A program made the translations under genes and the position numbers. A stretch of 64,000 nucleotides of DNA from Anaeromyxobacter dehalogenans 2CP-1 (lineage in GTDB: Bacteria; Myxococcota; Myxococcia; Myxococcales; Anaeromyxobacteraceae), in assembly GCF_000022145.1 (NCBI RefSeq), contig NC_011891.1, positions 4,632,501-4,696,500 on the forward strand, read 5' to 3'. The notes under the pieces were generated by a model. It made no database searches, was not told where the DNA came from, and saw nothing but the letters and a program-made list of their open reading frames with translations. This document shows, piece by piece, positions 51,998-63,045 of the stretch. Every line of letters starts with the position of its first letter. The first letter of the stretch is position 1.

Positions 51998-52776
51998 CGG
52001 TCCTCGACGGCATCCTGGCCCGGAAGGTCGACGAGGTGGCCGCCCGCCGCGCGGCCGAACCCGACGCGGCGCTGGCCGCGCGCGCCGCCGCCGCCCCCCC
52101 GCCACGCGGGTTCGAGGCGGCGCTCTCGCCGCGCGGCGGCCCGCTGCGCGTCATCGCCGAGGTGAAGCGCGCCAGCCCCTCCGCCGGCGCCATCCGCGCC
52201 GGCCTCGACGCGGTGGCCCAGGCGCGCCGCTACGCCGCCGCCGGCGCTGCGGCCATCTCGGTCCTCACCGACGGCCCCGGCTTCGGCGGCTCGCTCGACG
52301 ACCTGATGGCGGTCCGCGCCGCGGTGGACGTGCCGCTGCTCCGCAAGGACTTCGTGGTGGACCGGTACCAGCTCCTCGAGGCCCGCGCCGCCGGCGCCGA
52401 CGCGGCGCTGCTCATCGTGGCCGGGTTGGCGCAGGACGACCTGCGGCGGCTGCTCGACGGCTGCGGCGAGCTGGGGCTCGCGGCGCTGGTCGAGGTCCAC
52501 GACGACGCCGAGGCCGAGCGCGCGCTCGCGGCCGGCGCGCGCATCGTCGGCGTCAACAACCGCAACCTCCACACCTTCCACGTGGACCTCGCCACCTCCG
52601 AGCGCATCCTGCCGTCGCTCCCGGCGGCGGTGAAGGGCGTGGCGGAGAGCGGCGTGCGCACCCCGGAGGACGCGGCCCGGCTGCGCCGCGCCGGGGCCGC
52701 GAACCTGCTGGTGGGCGAGGCGCTGGTGCGCGCCGAGGACCCGGCCGCGCTGCTGCGCGCGCTGGGCGAGGCGTGA
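51994..52776 (+). CDS. trpC: Indole-3-glycerol-phosphate synthase
   Basis: 260 aa, GTG start overlapping trpD by 4 bp. (beta/alpha)8 barrel with [20 protein letters not shown] (catalytic Lys), [70 protein letters not shown] and [13 protein letters not shown]. Closes the indole ring from carboxyphenylaminodeoxyribulose phosphate. Not fused to TrpF, which is the next gene. Confidence 0.97.
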   Translation: MTVLDGILARKVDEVAARRAAEPDAALAARAAAAPPPRGFEAALSPRGGPLRVIAEVKRASPSAGAIRAGLDAVAQARRYAAAGAAAISVLTDGPGFGGSLDDLMAVRAAVDVPLLRKDFVVDRYQLLEARAAGADAALLIVAGLAQDDLRRLLDGCGELGLAALVEVHDDAEAERALAAGARIVGVNNRNLHTFHVDLATSERILPSLPAAVKGVAESGVRTPEDAARLRRAGAANLLVGEALVRAEDPAALLRALGEA

Positions 52777-53395
52777 TGGCGCCGCCGCCCAGGGTGAAGA
52801 TCTGCGGGGTGACCCGGCTCGAGGACGCGCTCGAGGCCGCACGGCTGGGCGCGGACGCGGTTGGCTTCAACTTCTGGCCGCGCTCGAAGCGCTACGTCCC
52901 GCCGGCCACGGCGCGCGCGTTGGTGGCCGCGCTGCCGCCGTTCGTGACGGCCGTGGGCGTGTTCGTGGATCCCACGCGCGAGGAGCTGCTCGCCGCGGTG
53001 GCGGCCTCCGGGGTGCAGGTCGCGCAGCTCCACGGGGACGAGCCGCCGGAGCTGCTCGAGGGCCTGCCCTTCCCCGTGGTGAAGGCCATCCGCGTGGGCG
53101 GGCCCGAGGCGCTCGACCAGCTCGCGCGCTACCCGGCCGCGGCCGGCTTCCTGCTCGACTCCGCCTCGCCGGGCTACGGCGGCAGCGGGGTCGCGTTCGA
53201 CTGGGCGCTCGCGGCGCGCGCCGCGGAGCGGACCGCGGTCGTGCTGGCCGGCGGGCTCACCCCGGCCAACGTGGCGGACGCGATCCGCGCGGTGCGGCCC
53301 TGGGCGGTGGACGTGGCGAGCGGCGTCGAGTCGGCGCCCGGCGTGAAGGATCGGCAGCTCATGGCGCGGTTCGTCCGCGCGGCAAAGGAGACGAC

Positions 53396-53399
<4 letters not shown>
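52776..53399 (+). CDS. trpF: Phosphoribosylanthranilate isomerase
   Basis: 207 aa from ATG 52776 (TGATG overlap with trpC). Barrel motifs: [28 protein letters not shown] (catalytic Cys in KICG), [53 protein letters not shown] (catalytic Asp and phosphate loop), [32 protein letters not shown]. Third step of the pathway. Stop overlaps the trpB start. Confidence 0.97.
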
Positions 53400-54696
<1,297 letters not shown>

Positions 54697-54700
<4 letters not shown>

Positions 54701-55554
54701 GCCCGCGCCCCGCCCGCAAGCCCCGCGCCGCCGCCGCGCCCGTCGCGGCCGAGCGCCCCGACCGCATCTCGGCCGCGTTCGAGCGCTGCCGCGCCGAGCG
54801 CCGGGCCGCGCTCGTCACCTACGTGATGGGCGGCGACCCCGACCTCGCCACCGCGCGGGACATGGCGCTCGCCTGCGTGGAGGGCGGCGCCGACCTCGTC
54901 GAGCTTGGGGTGCCGTTCTCGGATCCCATCGCCGACGGCCCCACCATCCAGGCCGCCGCGCAGCGCGCGCTCGGCGCTGGCACCACGCTCGAGGACGTGC
55001 TCGGGATCGCCGCCGCGGTCCGCGCGCGCTCGCAGGTCCCCATCGCGCTCATGGGCTACCTCAACCCCATGCTGGCGGGCGGGGTCGAGCGGCTCGTGCG
55101 CGGCTGCGCCGACGCCGGCGTGGACGCGCTCATCATCCCCGACCTGCTGCCCGAGGAGGCCGAGGTGCTCGCCCCGGCGTCGGCCGAGGCCGGCGTGAAG
55201 CTGGTCTACCTGCTCGCGCCCACCTCGAACCCGGCCCGCGTCGAGGCCGCGGCCCGGGCCGCCACCGGCTTCCTCTACTTCGTGTCGGTGACCGGCGTGA
55301 CCGGGGCGCGCCACGCGGTGGCCGAGGAGATCGCGCCGCTCGTGTCCGCGGTGCGGGCCCGGACCGACCTGCCGGTGGTCATCGGCTTCGGCGTGGCCTC
55401 GCCCGAGCAGGCGCGCGCGCTCGGCCCGCTCGCCGACGGCGTGGTGGTCGGGAGCGCGATCGTGAAGCGGATCGCCGAGGGCGGCTCGCGGCGCGCTCGC
55501 GCCGAGCGGGTCACGCGGTTCGTGCGATCGCTGGGGCGCGCGCTGCGGCGCTGA
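54697..55554 (+). CDS. trpA: Tryptophan synthase alpha subunit
   Basis: 285 aa, GTG start overlapping trpB, GGGAGG upstream. Barrel with catalytic Glu in [20 protein letters not shown] (about 71) and Asp in [30 protein letters not shown] and [14 protein letters not shown] bind the substrate phosphate. Cleaves indole-glycerol phosphate and passes indole to TrpB. The N-terminal 20 residues are a basic Ala/Pro/Arg extension. Last gene of the operon; convergent with the small zinc-ribbon gene 7 bp away. Confidence 0.96.
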
Positions 55555-55561
55555 TCGGGCG

Positions 55562-55786
55562 CTACGCCAGCCCGCCCGCCGGGTGGATGACCTGCACGGC
55601 GCCGTCGGCCCGGCGCATGTGCGGGTGGGAGATCCAGCGGCACCGCGGGCAGAAGCTCGCGGCGTGGCCCCCCTCGCCGAGGCGCACCTCCAGGTCGCCG
55701 TCGCACAGCAGGCAGCCGCCCGGCAGGACGATGTCGCGGCGCTCCCCGGCGCCGGCTGCTTCCCTGGGCTCGCGCTCGGCCTTCAT
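55562..55786 (-). CDS. Small zinc-ribbon protein
   Basis: 74 aa. Not assigned. Two CxxC knuckles (CLLC and CPRC), about 20 residues apart, form a probable zinc ribbon, followed by [18 protein letters not shown]. An acidic/basic N-terminus ([17 protein letters not shown]) and no export signal. Separated from aroF by about 160 bp without a clear promoter. Confidence 0.55.
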   Translation of the reverse strand: MKAEREPREAAGAGERRDIVLPGGCLLCDGDLEVRLGEGGHAASFCPRCRWISHPHMRRADGAVQVIHPAGGLA

Positions 55787-55947
55787 GTGGATCAGGTAAG
55801 GCTTCCCGCGCGCATGGCAAGCGGCCGCGTCCCGGGCGAGCGCCGGACGGCCCGCGCGACCGGCCAGGAGCGTGCTCGGTTCGGGTGCGTCTCCCGCGGC
55901 GGGGCCAGGGCGGCGGGCCGGCCGGGCGTCCCCTCCGCGGCCTCCGG

Positions 55948-56961
55948 CTATACCCCGCGGCCCACGGCCCCGGCGATCACCCGCACCTGGCGCATCAGCT
56001 CGTCGAACTCGGCCGGCGTGAGCGACTGCTGGCCGTCGGAGAGCGCCTTCTCCGGCCGCGGGTGGACCTCGACGATGATGCCGTCCGCGCCGGCGGCGAT
56101 GCCGGCCCGCGCCATGGCGGGCACGTGGGCGCGCAGGCCGATGCCGTGCGACGGGTCCACGATCACCGGCAGGTGCGTGAGCGCCTTCAGGATGGGGACC
56201 GCGTTCAGGTCGAGCGTGTTGCGCGTCATGGTCTCGAAGGTGCGGATGCCGCGCTCGCACAGCGCCACCTGGTAGTTGCCCTCCGAGACCACGTACTCCG
56301 CCGCCATCAGCCACTCCTTGATGGTGGCGGAGGGGCCGCGCTTCAGCAGGATGGGCCGGCGCACGCGCCCGAGCTGCCGGAGCAAGGAGTAGTTCTGCAT
56401 GTTGCGGGCGCCGATCTGCAGCACGTCGGCGTAGTCCGCCACCATGTCGAGGTGCTCGACGTCCATCACCTCGGTGACGACCTTCAGCCCGGTCTCCTCG
56501 CGGGCGGCCGCGAGCAGCTTCAGGCCCTCCTCGCCGAGCCCCTGGAACTCGTACGGGCTGGTGCGCGGCTTGAAGGCGCCGCCGCGCAGGAACCGGGCGC
56601 CGGCCGCCTTCACCGCGTGCGCCGCCTCGAGCAGCTGACCGCGCGACTCGACCGAGCACGGCCCCGCCATCACCGCCAGGGCCGTGCCGCCGAGCGGCAC
56701 GCCGCCGACGTCGATGACCGTGTCCTCCTCCTTCACCTCGCGGGACACGAGCTTGAACGGCTGCGACACCCGGATCGCGTCGGCGACGCCCGGCAGCGTG
56801 GTGAACAGCTCCGGCTCGAGGCCGCCCTTGTTGCCGGTGATGCCGATCGCCACGCGCTGCGCGCCGGGGATCGGGTGTGCGGTGAGGCCGAGGCTGCGGA
56901 TCTTCTCGATCACCGCGTCGATCTCCGGCTGGCCGGCGTGGGGCTGCATGACGACGAGCAT
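55948..56961 (-). CDS. aroF: 3-deoxy-7-phosphoheptulonate (DAHP) synthase
   Basis: 337 aa from ATG 56961 (GGAGGCGG upstream). Type Ibeta DAHP synthase with an N-terminal ferredoxin-like (ACT-like) domain ([21 protein letters not shown], about 1-70) and a barrel: [99 protein letters not shown]. First step of the shikimate pathway; the ACT-like domain is the usual place for feedback by aromatic amino acids. Faces the trp operon tail to tail. Confidence 0.95.
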   Translation of the reverse strand: MLVVMQPHAGQPEIDAVIEKIRSLGLTAHPIPGAQRVAIGITGNKGGLEPELFTTLPGVADAIRVSQPFKLVSREVKEEDTVIDVGGVPLGGTALAVMAGPCSVESRGQLLEAAHAVKAAGARFLRGGAFKPRTSPYEFQGLGEEGLKLLAAAREETGLKVVTEVMDVEHLDMVADYADVLQIGARNMQNYSLLRQLGRVRRPILLKRGPSATIKEWLMAAEYVVSEGNYQVALCERGIRTFETMTRNTLDLNAVPILKALTHLPVIVDPSHGIGLRAHVPAMARAGIAAGADGIIVEVHPRPEKALSDGQQSLTPAEFDELMRQVRVIAGAVGRGV

Positions 56962-56983
56962 GGGTCCGCCTCCGGGGAGCCCG

Positions 56984-57012
56984 GTTGTACTGCGCGGCGG
57001 CGGGGGGAACAA
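56984..57012 (-). promoter_or_regulatory. Promoter of aroF
   Basis: On the minus strand TTGTTC (57012-57007), 17-bp spacer, TACAAC (56989-56984), 22 bp before the ATG. No attenuator-like structure was seen. The rest of the 235-bp gap to the lipase gene shows nothing else I can support. Confidence 0.55.
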
Positions 57013-57196
57013 GGACGCGGTCGATCGCCCCGCCGTCCGCCCCGGCGTCCCCGGGCCGCGGGGCGCCTTCGCACCCGGCGTCCGTCTCGGCGTCGCCTGG
57101 CGGGCCGCGCATGCCCGGATCACGGGACGTCAAGCCCGCTGACGGGCGCTGCCCGCCGCCCGCAAGCTCGCTAGATTGGTCTTCGGAGGCGCGACC

Positions 57197-58060
57197 ATGC
57201 GGGTGGCGCGGTGGGTCCGGCAGGCGGCGCGGGTGGTCGAGGAGCTGGCGGCGGCGTACGACGGGAGCGTCCGCCGCCGCCCGGTGGAGCGGCGCACCGA
57301 CTTCTCGCGCTGCGAGCACCCGGTGCTCATCCTCCACGGCTTCTTCAGCTCGCGGCGCACCTGCGCGGTGCTCGAGCGCCGGCTGCGCCGCGACGGGATG
57401 GGCGTCTTCACGCTCGACCTCGGCGGCCTCGGCGGCACGCTCAACACCCGCGGCATCGACGACGTCGCCGACCTGGTCCGGGCCAAGATCGAGCGGCTCT
57501 ACGCCCGCCACCCCGGGCTCGGCCCGCTCACCATCGTCGGCCACTCCAAGGGCGGGCTCATCGCCGCGTACTACGTGAAGAAGCTGGGCGGCTGGCGGCG
57601 CACGCGCGCGGTGGTGACGCTCGGCACCCCGCACCACGGCACGCCGGTCGCGCTGCTCGGGCTGCCGGTGGGCTTCCTGGCGCGCTCGCTCTGGCAGCTC
57701 TTCCCGGGCAGCGTCTTCCTGCGCCGGCTCCACGACGGCCCCTGGCCGGGCCAGGTGCGGCTCGTGTCGATCTGGTCGCGCGACGACGGCGCGTCGCCCT
57801 ACCCGTCGGCGGTCATCGAGACGCACGGGCTGCCCCACCTCGCGAACGTCGAGGTGCAGGCGCACCACGCCGCGTTCCTCACCAGCAAGCGCGTCTACCA
57901 GGTGCTGCTGCACGAGGTGCTCGCCGCCGCCGAGGCGGCGCCGGCGCGACGCGGCCCGCTCACCGCCATGGAGGGCGGGCGCGTCGCCTCGGCGTCGGCC
58001 AAGGTCGATGCGCCGGCGCGGTCACGGCCCGGCGGCGCCGCCGGCACCGACGCGGCCTGA
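57197..58060 (+). CDS. Alpha/beta-hydrolase, triacylglycerol-lipase-like
   Basis: 287 aa; GGAGG before ATG. Alpha/beta-hydrolase fold: oxyanion strand PVLILHGFFSSRRTC, nucleophile elbow IVGHSKGGLIAAYYV (Ser about 121), VTLGTPHHGTPVAL and the catalytic Asp/His expected in IWSRDDG and HAAFLTS. The TPHHGTP segment is the signature of PlaB/lipase-class-2-like enzymes acting on lipids. No clear signal peptide, so probably cytoplasmic or membrane-peripheral. Confidence 0.82.
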   Translation: MRVARWVRQAARVVEELAAAYDGSVRRRPVERRTDFSRCEHPVLILHGFFSSRRTCAVLERRLRRDGMGVFTLDLGGLGGTLNTRGIDDVADLVRAKIERLYARHPGLGPLTIVGHSKGGLIAAYYVKKLGGWRRTRAVVTLGTPHHGTPVALLGLPVGFLARSLWQLFPGSVFLRRLHDGPWPGQVRLVSIWSRDDGASPYPSAVIETHGLPHLANVEVQAHHAAFLTSKRVYQVLLHEVLAAAEAAPARRGPLTAMEGGRVASASAKVDAPARSRPGGAAGTDAA

Positions 58061-58122
58061 CGCGCGTCGCGCCGCCGCCGCGCGGGGTCGCCGCGCACGC
58101 CCCGTCCGGCTATCCTGCCGCC

Positions 58123-58566
58123 GTGCGCGATCGGCGGTGGGACTTCCTGTACGACCGGCAGCGGCAGCCGGTGAAGGCGTACCTCCTCGAGCGGTTCGCC
58201 GAGGAGCTGGCGCGCGAGCTCACGGCGTGGCCGCCGCCGGAGCTCCAGTGGGAGAGCGAGGCGGAGCGCGCGCGCTGGGGCCACGGCGCTGCGGAGCGGC
58301 CGCGCGACGACGTCGTGCGGCTCGCCCTGGAGCTGGCGCGGCTCGATCTCGTCCGCGAGTACGACGAGGTCGAGCGGCGGCGTGAGCAGGAGGCGCACCG
58401 GCTGCAGACGCCCTCCGAGCAGGCCGCGCTCCACCTGCTCGTGCGCCTCGTCACCGAGGCCTGCCTGGACCTGAAGGAGCGCGCCGAGGGCGCCCACCTC
58501 ACCCGCGCCGACCTCGCGACCGTGCCAGACCTGCTGGAGCGCAGGCTGTTCCGCGTCACGCTCTAG
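58123..58566 (+). CDS. Uncharacterised helical protein
   Basis: 147 aa from GTG 58123, with TATCCT six bases before it (leaderless type). Not recognised. All-helical and strongly charged: WDFLYDRQRQPVKAYLLERF, then a long RLALELARLDLVREYDEVER run likely to coil, and a closing LATVPDLLERRLFRVTL. No cysteine-rich or catalytic motif. Confidence 0.6.
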   Translation: MRDRRWDFLYDRQRQPVKAYLLERFAEELARELTAWPPPELQWESEAERARWGHGAAERPRDDVVRLALELARLDLVREYDEVERRREQEAHRLQTPSEQAALHLLVRLVTEACLDLKERAEGAHLTRADLATVPDLLERRLFRVTL

Positions 58567-58592
58567 CGGGCGGGCGCCCGGACGCCGGGGGC

Positions 58593-58850
58593 TCAGCGGC
58601 GCGATCTCGGCAGCAGCGCGCCGTGCGGCCGCTCGGACGGCGGGCGGAGGTTCGGCGGCTTCACCATCCAGAGCACGAACAGGAACAGCGCCACCACGGC
58701 GGCGGCGACGAAGGCCGCGAACACCCACGGCAGGATGCCGTCCGCCGCTGCGTGCGGCCGGTAGATCGGCCCCTGCGCGGCGGCGGCGAACGCAAGCACC
58801 AGCGCGGTGAGCGCGAGCACGTGGCCTGCGGTGCGCGCGATCGGGTTCAC
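58593..58850 (-). CDS. Small two-helix membrane protein
   Basis: 85 aa from GTG 58850, overlapping the upstream small gene by 4 bp. Membrane helices at about 9-25 and 42-64 (WVFAAFVAAAVVALFLFVLW), then a basic tail. Not recognised. The coupling indicates a two-protein membrane unit with the next entry. Confidence 0.6.
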   Translation of the reverse strand: MNPIARTAGHVLALTALVLAFAAAAQGPIYRPHAAADGILPWVFAAFVAAAVVALFLFVLWMVKPPNLRPPSERPHGALLPRSRR

Positions 58851-59059
58851 GGCCCCGGCCCCCTCGCCCCCGGCGTCCGGCGCGGCCGGGAGAAGAACAT
58901 CCGGAACAGCGCCACGATCACGAGCGCCGCGACCAGCATCCACAGCCACCCGTAGCCGCTCCGCGGCGCCGGCGCGGCGTCCCCGCCCGCCTGCGCGAGC
59001 GCGGCGAGCGGCAGGAGCGCGGCCCAGAGGCCGGTGATGAGGCGAGCGAGCGGTGACAT
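58847..59059 (-). CDS. Small exported single-helix membrane protein
   Basis: 70 aa. Signal peptide (ends AALAQA, about residue 24), short Ala/Gly linker, one membrane helix (GWLWMLVAALVIVALFRMFF) and a basic end (SRPRRTPG). Overlaps the partner gene in GTGA form. The gap 59060-59234 has no gene I can support. Confidence 0.6.
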   Translation of the reverse strand: MSPLARLITGLWAALLPLAALAQAGGDAAPAPRSGYGWLWMLVAALVIVALFRMFFSRPRRTPGARGPGP

Positions 59060-59234
59060 CGAATCCCCCGCGCCACGCGATGAACCGGCGAGGCGCGACA
59101 GGAAGATGCGGACCGTGGACGCCAGGGGGAAGCGGCGCGGGGAGTGCCCAGCCGCGATGATCGGGCGGTCGCTCGGTCTGGGAGCGGGGGAGCGAGCGGC
59201 GCCGGCGCCTCACCCGCACCGCGCCCCGCCGGGT

Positions 59235-59594
59235 TCACCGGGAGGCAACGAACAGGTATCCGACTCCGGCGAGCACGAGCGTCCCGATCACTCCCACGAA
59301 CACCCCCGCCGTCCTCATGCCGCGCGCTTCCGCCTCGGAGGAGACCTGCGCCCACCCCGCCTCGTCGCCTCCCCGTCGCCAGAAGGTGTCGAGACCACGC
59401 GCCACCGTCAGCGGGCTAAGGATGCAGCTTGCCGCGAACCAGAGCGCGCCCCGGTACCAAGGGACCCGGTGACCGGCCGGCACGTCGCCCTTGCGATGCG
59501 AACGCGTGGGCGTGAGCCCCACGATCGCGGTCACGGCGTCCGGGTCGAGGTCGTCCGAGGTCATCGCCAGCCTGACGTGCGTTCGATCCTGCAT
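59235..59594 (-). CDS. DUF4279-like domain with C-terminal membrane helix
   Basis: 119 aa. HVRLAMTSDDLDPDAVTAIVGLTPTRSHRKGD is the conserved first half of DUF4279 (strand, then D-L-D-P-x-x-[IV]-T, GL-x-P, then KGD); the rest of the domain is replaced by a short linker and a helix (GVFVGVIGTLVLAGVGYLFV) at the C-terminus. Whether this is a truncated copy or a genuine membrane variant cannot be told. Confidence 0.55.
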   Translation of the reverse strand: MQDRTHVRLAMTSDDLDPDAVTAIVGLTPTRSHRKGDVPAGHRVPWYRGALWFAASCILSPLTVARGLDTFWRRGGDEAGWAQVSSEAEARGMRTAGVFVGVIGTLVLAGVGYLFVASR

Positions 59595-59676
59595 CGGCTC
59601 CTCTCCGGGCGCATCGCGCCGTCACTCGCCGGACGCTCGGCCGGCCCTGGCGGCGCTTCTCACGGAACGTCCTATC

Positions 59677-60240
59677 CTACGTCCGGTCGTCCGCGGCCTG
59701 CGAGCCGGATGGGCCCTCCAGGGCCACGAGCAGCGCGGACAGCCGGGCGTCCAGCTCCGCGACCGCGGCGGCGGGCAGCGCGGCGAGGAGCCGGCGCTCG
59801 TTCTCGACGTGGGCCTCGACGGCGCGGTCGATGAGCGCGAGCCCCTTGCGCGTCAGCTGGACCAGCACGCTGCGCGCATCCTGCTGGTTGGGGACGCGCT
59901 GGACGAGCCCGCGCTGCTCCAGGCGCTTGAGCCGATGCGTCATGGTCCCCGAGGTGACCATCAACGCCGAGAAGAGCTCGGTCGGGCTCAGGCGGTGCGG
60001 CGCGCCGGCGCGCCGCAGCGTGGCGAGCATGTCGAACTCCCACAGCTCGAGGCCGAACCGGGCGAAGCCTGCCTCCAGCGCCCGCTCCAGCAAGGCGGCG
60101 CAGCGCTTGATGCGGCCGATGGGGCCCATGGGGCTCGCGTCGAGGTCCGGACGCTCGCGGGCCCACTGCTCGAGGACGGCGTCCACCGCGTCCCGCCGGA
60201 CCGGCCCGGGGTCGCGCCCGGTCGTTTGTCTTGACTTCAA
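59677..60240 (-). CDS. MarR-family transcriptional regulator
   Basis: 187 aa from TTG 60240, chosen for the GGGGGAG six bases before it. Winged-helix: LELWEFDMLATLRRAG, RLSPTELFSALMVTSGTMTHRLKRLEQRGLV (recognition helix), RVPNQQDARSVLVQLTRKGLALID (wing with DxR), then a dimerisation helix. The start overlaps an inverted repeat CTTGACTTCAAG. Divergent from an EamA exporter 42 bp away, the usual pattern for a MarR repressor and its target efflux gene. Confidence 0.85.
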   Translation of the reverse strand: MKSRQTTGRDPGPVRRDAVDAVLEQWARERPDLDASPMGPIGRIKRCAALLERALEAGFARFGLELWEFDMLATLRRAGAPHRLSPTELFSALMVTSGTMTHRLKRLEQRGLVQRVPNQQDARSVLVQLTRKGLALIDRAVEAHVENERRLLAALPAAAVAELDARLSALLVALEGPSGSQAADDRT

Positions 60241-60273
60241 GATGTCTCCCCCGACAAATGTCTCGACCTCAAG
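60230..60273. promoter_or_regulatory. Two probable MarR operators
   Basis: CTTGACTTCAAG at 60230-60241 (perfect CTTGA-N2-TCAAG) and CTCGACCTCAAG at 60262-60273 (one mismatch), 32 bp apart centre to centre, in the 42-bp divergent gap. GACAAATGTC (60253-60262) lies between. Binding here would block both genes. Confidence 0.72.
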
Positions 60274-60282
60274 GTACCTCAC

Positions 60283-61155
60283 ATGCCGACCTCCGTCTCC
60301 TCCCCTCGCTGGCGCGACGTGCTCCTCACGGCGGTGGCCCCCGCGATCTGGGGCTCCACCTACATCGTCACGACGGAGCTCCTGCCCCCGCACCGACCGT
60401 TCACGGCGGCCCTCCTCCGCGCGCTGCCGGCCGGGGTGCTGCTGGTGCTCGTCGCGCGGCGGGTGCCCGTCCGCCGCGACTGGCCGCGCGTGCTGGTACT
60501 GGGCGCGCTCAACATCGGCGTGTTCCAGGCGCTGCTGTTCGTGGCGGCCTACCGGCTGCCGGGCGGGCTCGCGGCGGTGCTGGGCGCAGTGCAGCCGCTG
60601 CTGGTCATGGCGCTGGCCTGGGGGGTGGACGGCCGGGTACCGGCCCGGGCCACGCTGGCGTCCGCGGTCTCCGGGATCGGCGGCATGGCCGTGCTGCTCC
60701 TGTCCCCGCAGACCGTCTTCGAGCCGGTGGGCATCGCCGCAGCGCTCGCGGGGGCCGCCTGCATGGCGGGCGGCGTGTGGCTCACGCGGCGCTGGCGCCT
60801 CGATCTGCCGGTCCTCGCGCTCACCGGCTGGCAGCTCGTCGTCGGCGGGCTGATGCTCGCGCCGCTGGCGTGGCTGGCGGACCCGCCGCTGCCCGTGCTC
60901 TCGCGATCGCAGGTGCTGGCCTATGCCTACCTGAGCCTGGCCGGCGCGCTGGTCTCCTATGCGCTCTGGTTCCGCGGCGTCGCGCGGCTGCCCACGGTGG
61001 CCGTGTCGTCGCTCGGGCTGCTGAGCCCGCTCACCGCCGTCGTGCTGGGCTGGGCGCTCCTGTCGCAGGCGATGTCGGGCGCGTCGCTCGCGGGCATGGC
61101 GATCGTGCTCGCCAGCGTCCTCGGCGTGCAGTGGACCGCCTCGCGGACCAGGTAG
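60283..61155 (+). CDS. EamA/RhaT-type DMT exporter
   Basis: 290 aa, ten predicted membrane helices in two five-helix repeats, the EamA domains. The N-terminal APAIWGSTYIVTTELLPPHRP and the second-half GALVSYALWFRGVARLPTVAV are family signatures (amino acid or metabolite efflux). Divergent from marR with shared operators, so it is probably the regulated target. The substrate is unknown. Confidence 0.88.
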   Translation: MPTSVSSPRWRDVLLTAVAPAIWGSTYIVTTELLPPHRPFTAALLRALPAGVLLVLVARRVPVRRDWPRVLVLGALNIGVFQALLFVAAYRLPGGLAAVLGAVQPLLVMALAWGVDGRVPARATLASAVSGIGGMAVLLLSPQTVFEPVGIAAALAGAACMAGGVWLTRRWRLDLPVLALTGWQLVVGGLMLAPLAWLADPPLPVLSRSQVLAYAYLSLAGALVSYALWFRGVARLPTVAVSSLGLLSPLTAVVLGWALLSQAMSGASLAGMAIVLASVLGVQWTASRTR

Positions 61156-61251
61156 CGGCGCCCGGCGGAGGCTCCTGGCCGGTCCTCCGGATCGTCTGAC
61201 GGCGCCGGGCCGCCGCGCGCCGGGGCGGCCCCGGCGCGCGCGGCGACGCGG

Positions 61252-61905
61252 CTACTTCGGCGCCTTCGGCACCTTCTCCCAGTCGGCCAGGAACTTCTTC
61301 AGGCCGGCGTCGGTGAGCGGGTGCTTCGCGAGCTGCTCGATCACCGAGTACGGGATCGTCGCCACGTCGGCGCCGAGCTTGGCAGCCTCGAGGACGTGGA
61401 CCGGGTGGCGGACGCTCGCGACCAGCACCTGCGTCTTGAACCCGTAGTTCCGGTAGATCTGGACGATGTCGGCGACCATCGCCATGCCGTCCTGCGAGAT
61501 GTCGTCGAGCCGCCCGACGAACGGCGAGATGTACGTCGCACCGGCCTTCGCGGCGAGGAGCGCCTGGACCGGCGAGAAGCACAGGGTGACGTTCACCTTG
61601 GTGCCCTCGTCGGTGAGCGTCTTCACGGCGCGCAGCCCCTCGACGGTGAGCGGGACCTTGATGACCACCTGCGAGCCGAACTTCGCGTAGTGGCGCCCCT
61701 CGCGCAGCATCCCCTCGTAGTCGGTGGCGGTCACCTCGGCCGAGATCGGGCCGGGGACGAGCTGGACGATCTCCTTCAGCACGTCCTCGAAGCCGCGGCC
61801 GGTCTTGGCGACGAGCGAGGGGTTGGTGGTCACGCCGTCGCACAGGCCGAGGGCCAGGGCCTTCTTGATCTCGCCGACGTCCGCAGTATCGATGAAGAAT
61901 TTCAT
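61252..61905 (-). CDS. tal: Transaldolase / fructose-6-phosphate-aldolase family (small TalC type)
   Basis: 217 aa from ATG 61905. Barrel with [30 protein letters not shown], the Schiff-base Lys in [15 protein letters not shown] (about 85), [31 protein letters not shown] and [18 protein letters not shown]. Size fits the short transaldolase/FSA group (about 215-220 aa). It would link pentose and hexose phosphates. Divergent from kdsD. Confidence 0.93.
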
Positions 61906-61991
61906 GGTCTTCCTCCAGGGGGCCGGCGTCACATAGCGCACCCGCGCGCCCTGCCGCAAGCGCCGCGGAAGTGCTATATCGGCGGCCGACC

Positions 61992-63038
61992 ATGGCCTCC
62001 AGCCGCAGCAGCCGGGCCCGTGTGGTGAAGCTCCCCGTGCGTCGTTCGCGGGCGAGCGCCCGCCCGCGCCCCCGCACCCAGGATCTCGTCGCCTACGGCC
62101 GCACCGTCGTCGAGGCCGAGGCGCGCGCCATCGGCGCGGTCCCCCTCGACGACGCCTTCGCCACCGCCGTCCGCTGGATCCTCGGCTGCAAGGGCCGGGT
62201 GGTGGTGACGGGGATGGGCAAGCCGGGCTTCGTGGCCCAGAAGATCTCCGCCACGCTGGCCTCCACCGGCACCCCTTCGCTCTATGTCCACCCGGCCGAG
62301 GCCGCGCACGGCGACCTGGGCCGCATCGCGCGCGACGACCTGGTCTTCGCGCTCTCGAACTCGGGCGAGACCGAGGAGATCCTCCGGCTGCTCCCGTCGC
62401 TCAAGAAGATCGGGGCGAAGATCGTCGCGATCACCGCCGATCGCGCCAACCGGCTGGCGCGGGCGGCGGACCTGGTCATCGCCATCGGGAACGTCGAGGA
62501 GGCCTGCCCCATGGGCCTCGCCCCGACCGCGTCCACCGCGGTGCTGCTGGCGGTGGGCGACGCGATCTCGATGACGGTGCTCGCGAACCGCCCGTTCGAC
62601 CGCGAGGAGTACGCGCTGTTCCACCCGGGCGGCAAGCTCGGGCGCGGGCTGATGAAGGTGCACGAGCTGATGCGCGGCGAGAGCTCGAACCCAGTGGTGC
62701 GCGAGGACGCTCCGCTCGCCGCCGCGGTGGCGGTGATGACCGAGACGCCCGGCCGCCCCGGCGCGACCTCGGTGGTCGCCGCCGACGGCACGCTGGTGGG
62801 CATCTTCACCGACGGTGACCTGCGCCGCCTGGTCGAGCACGGCGAGACCGACTTCGCGCGCCCGGTCAGCTCCGCCATGTGCCGCGGCCCGAAGACGGTG
62901 CGCCCCGACGCGCTGGTGGTGGACGCGGCCCGCGTGCTGCGCCAGGCGCGCATCGACCAGGTGCCGGTGGTGGACGAGGCCGGTCGCCCGGTGGGCCTGC
63001 TCGACGTGCAGGACCTCCTCGCCGCCAAGATCCTCTGA
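61992..63038 (+). CDS. kdsD: D-arabinose-5-phosphate isomerase KdsD (KpsF/GutQ)
   Basis: 348 aa. A basic N-terminal extension of about 28 residues ([20 protein letters not shown]), then an SIS domain: [39 protein letters not shown] and [23 protein letters not shown]...[10 protein letters not shown] at its end; two CBS domains follow ([20 protein letters not shown] and [22 protein letters not shown]). Makes arabinose-5-P for KDO of lipopolysaccharide. Confidence 0.95.
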
Positions 63039-63045
63039 CCCCGCC

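Noticed and set aside
59060-59234. Possible gene between the small membrane proteins and the DUF4279 gene
   Set aside because: No frame with a plausible start, ribosome binding site or recognisable sequence.
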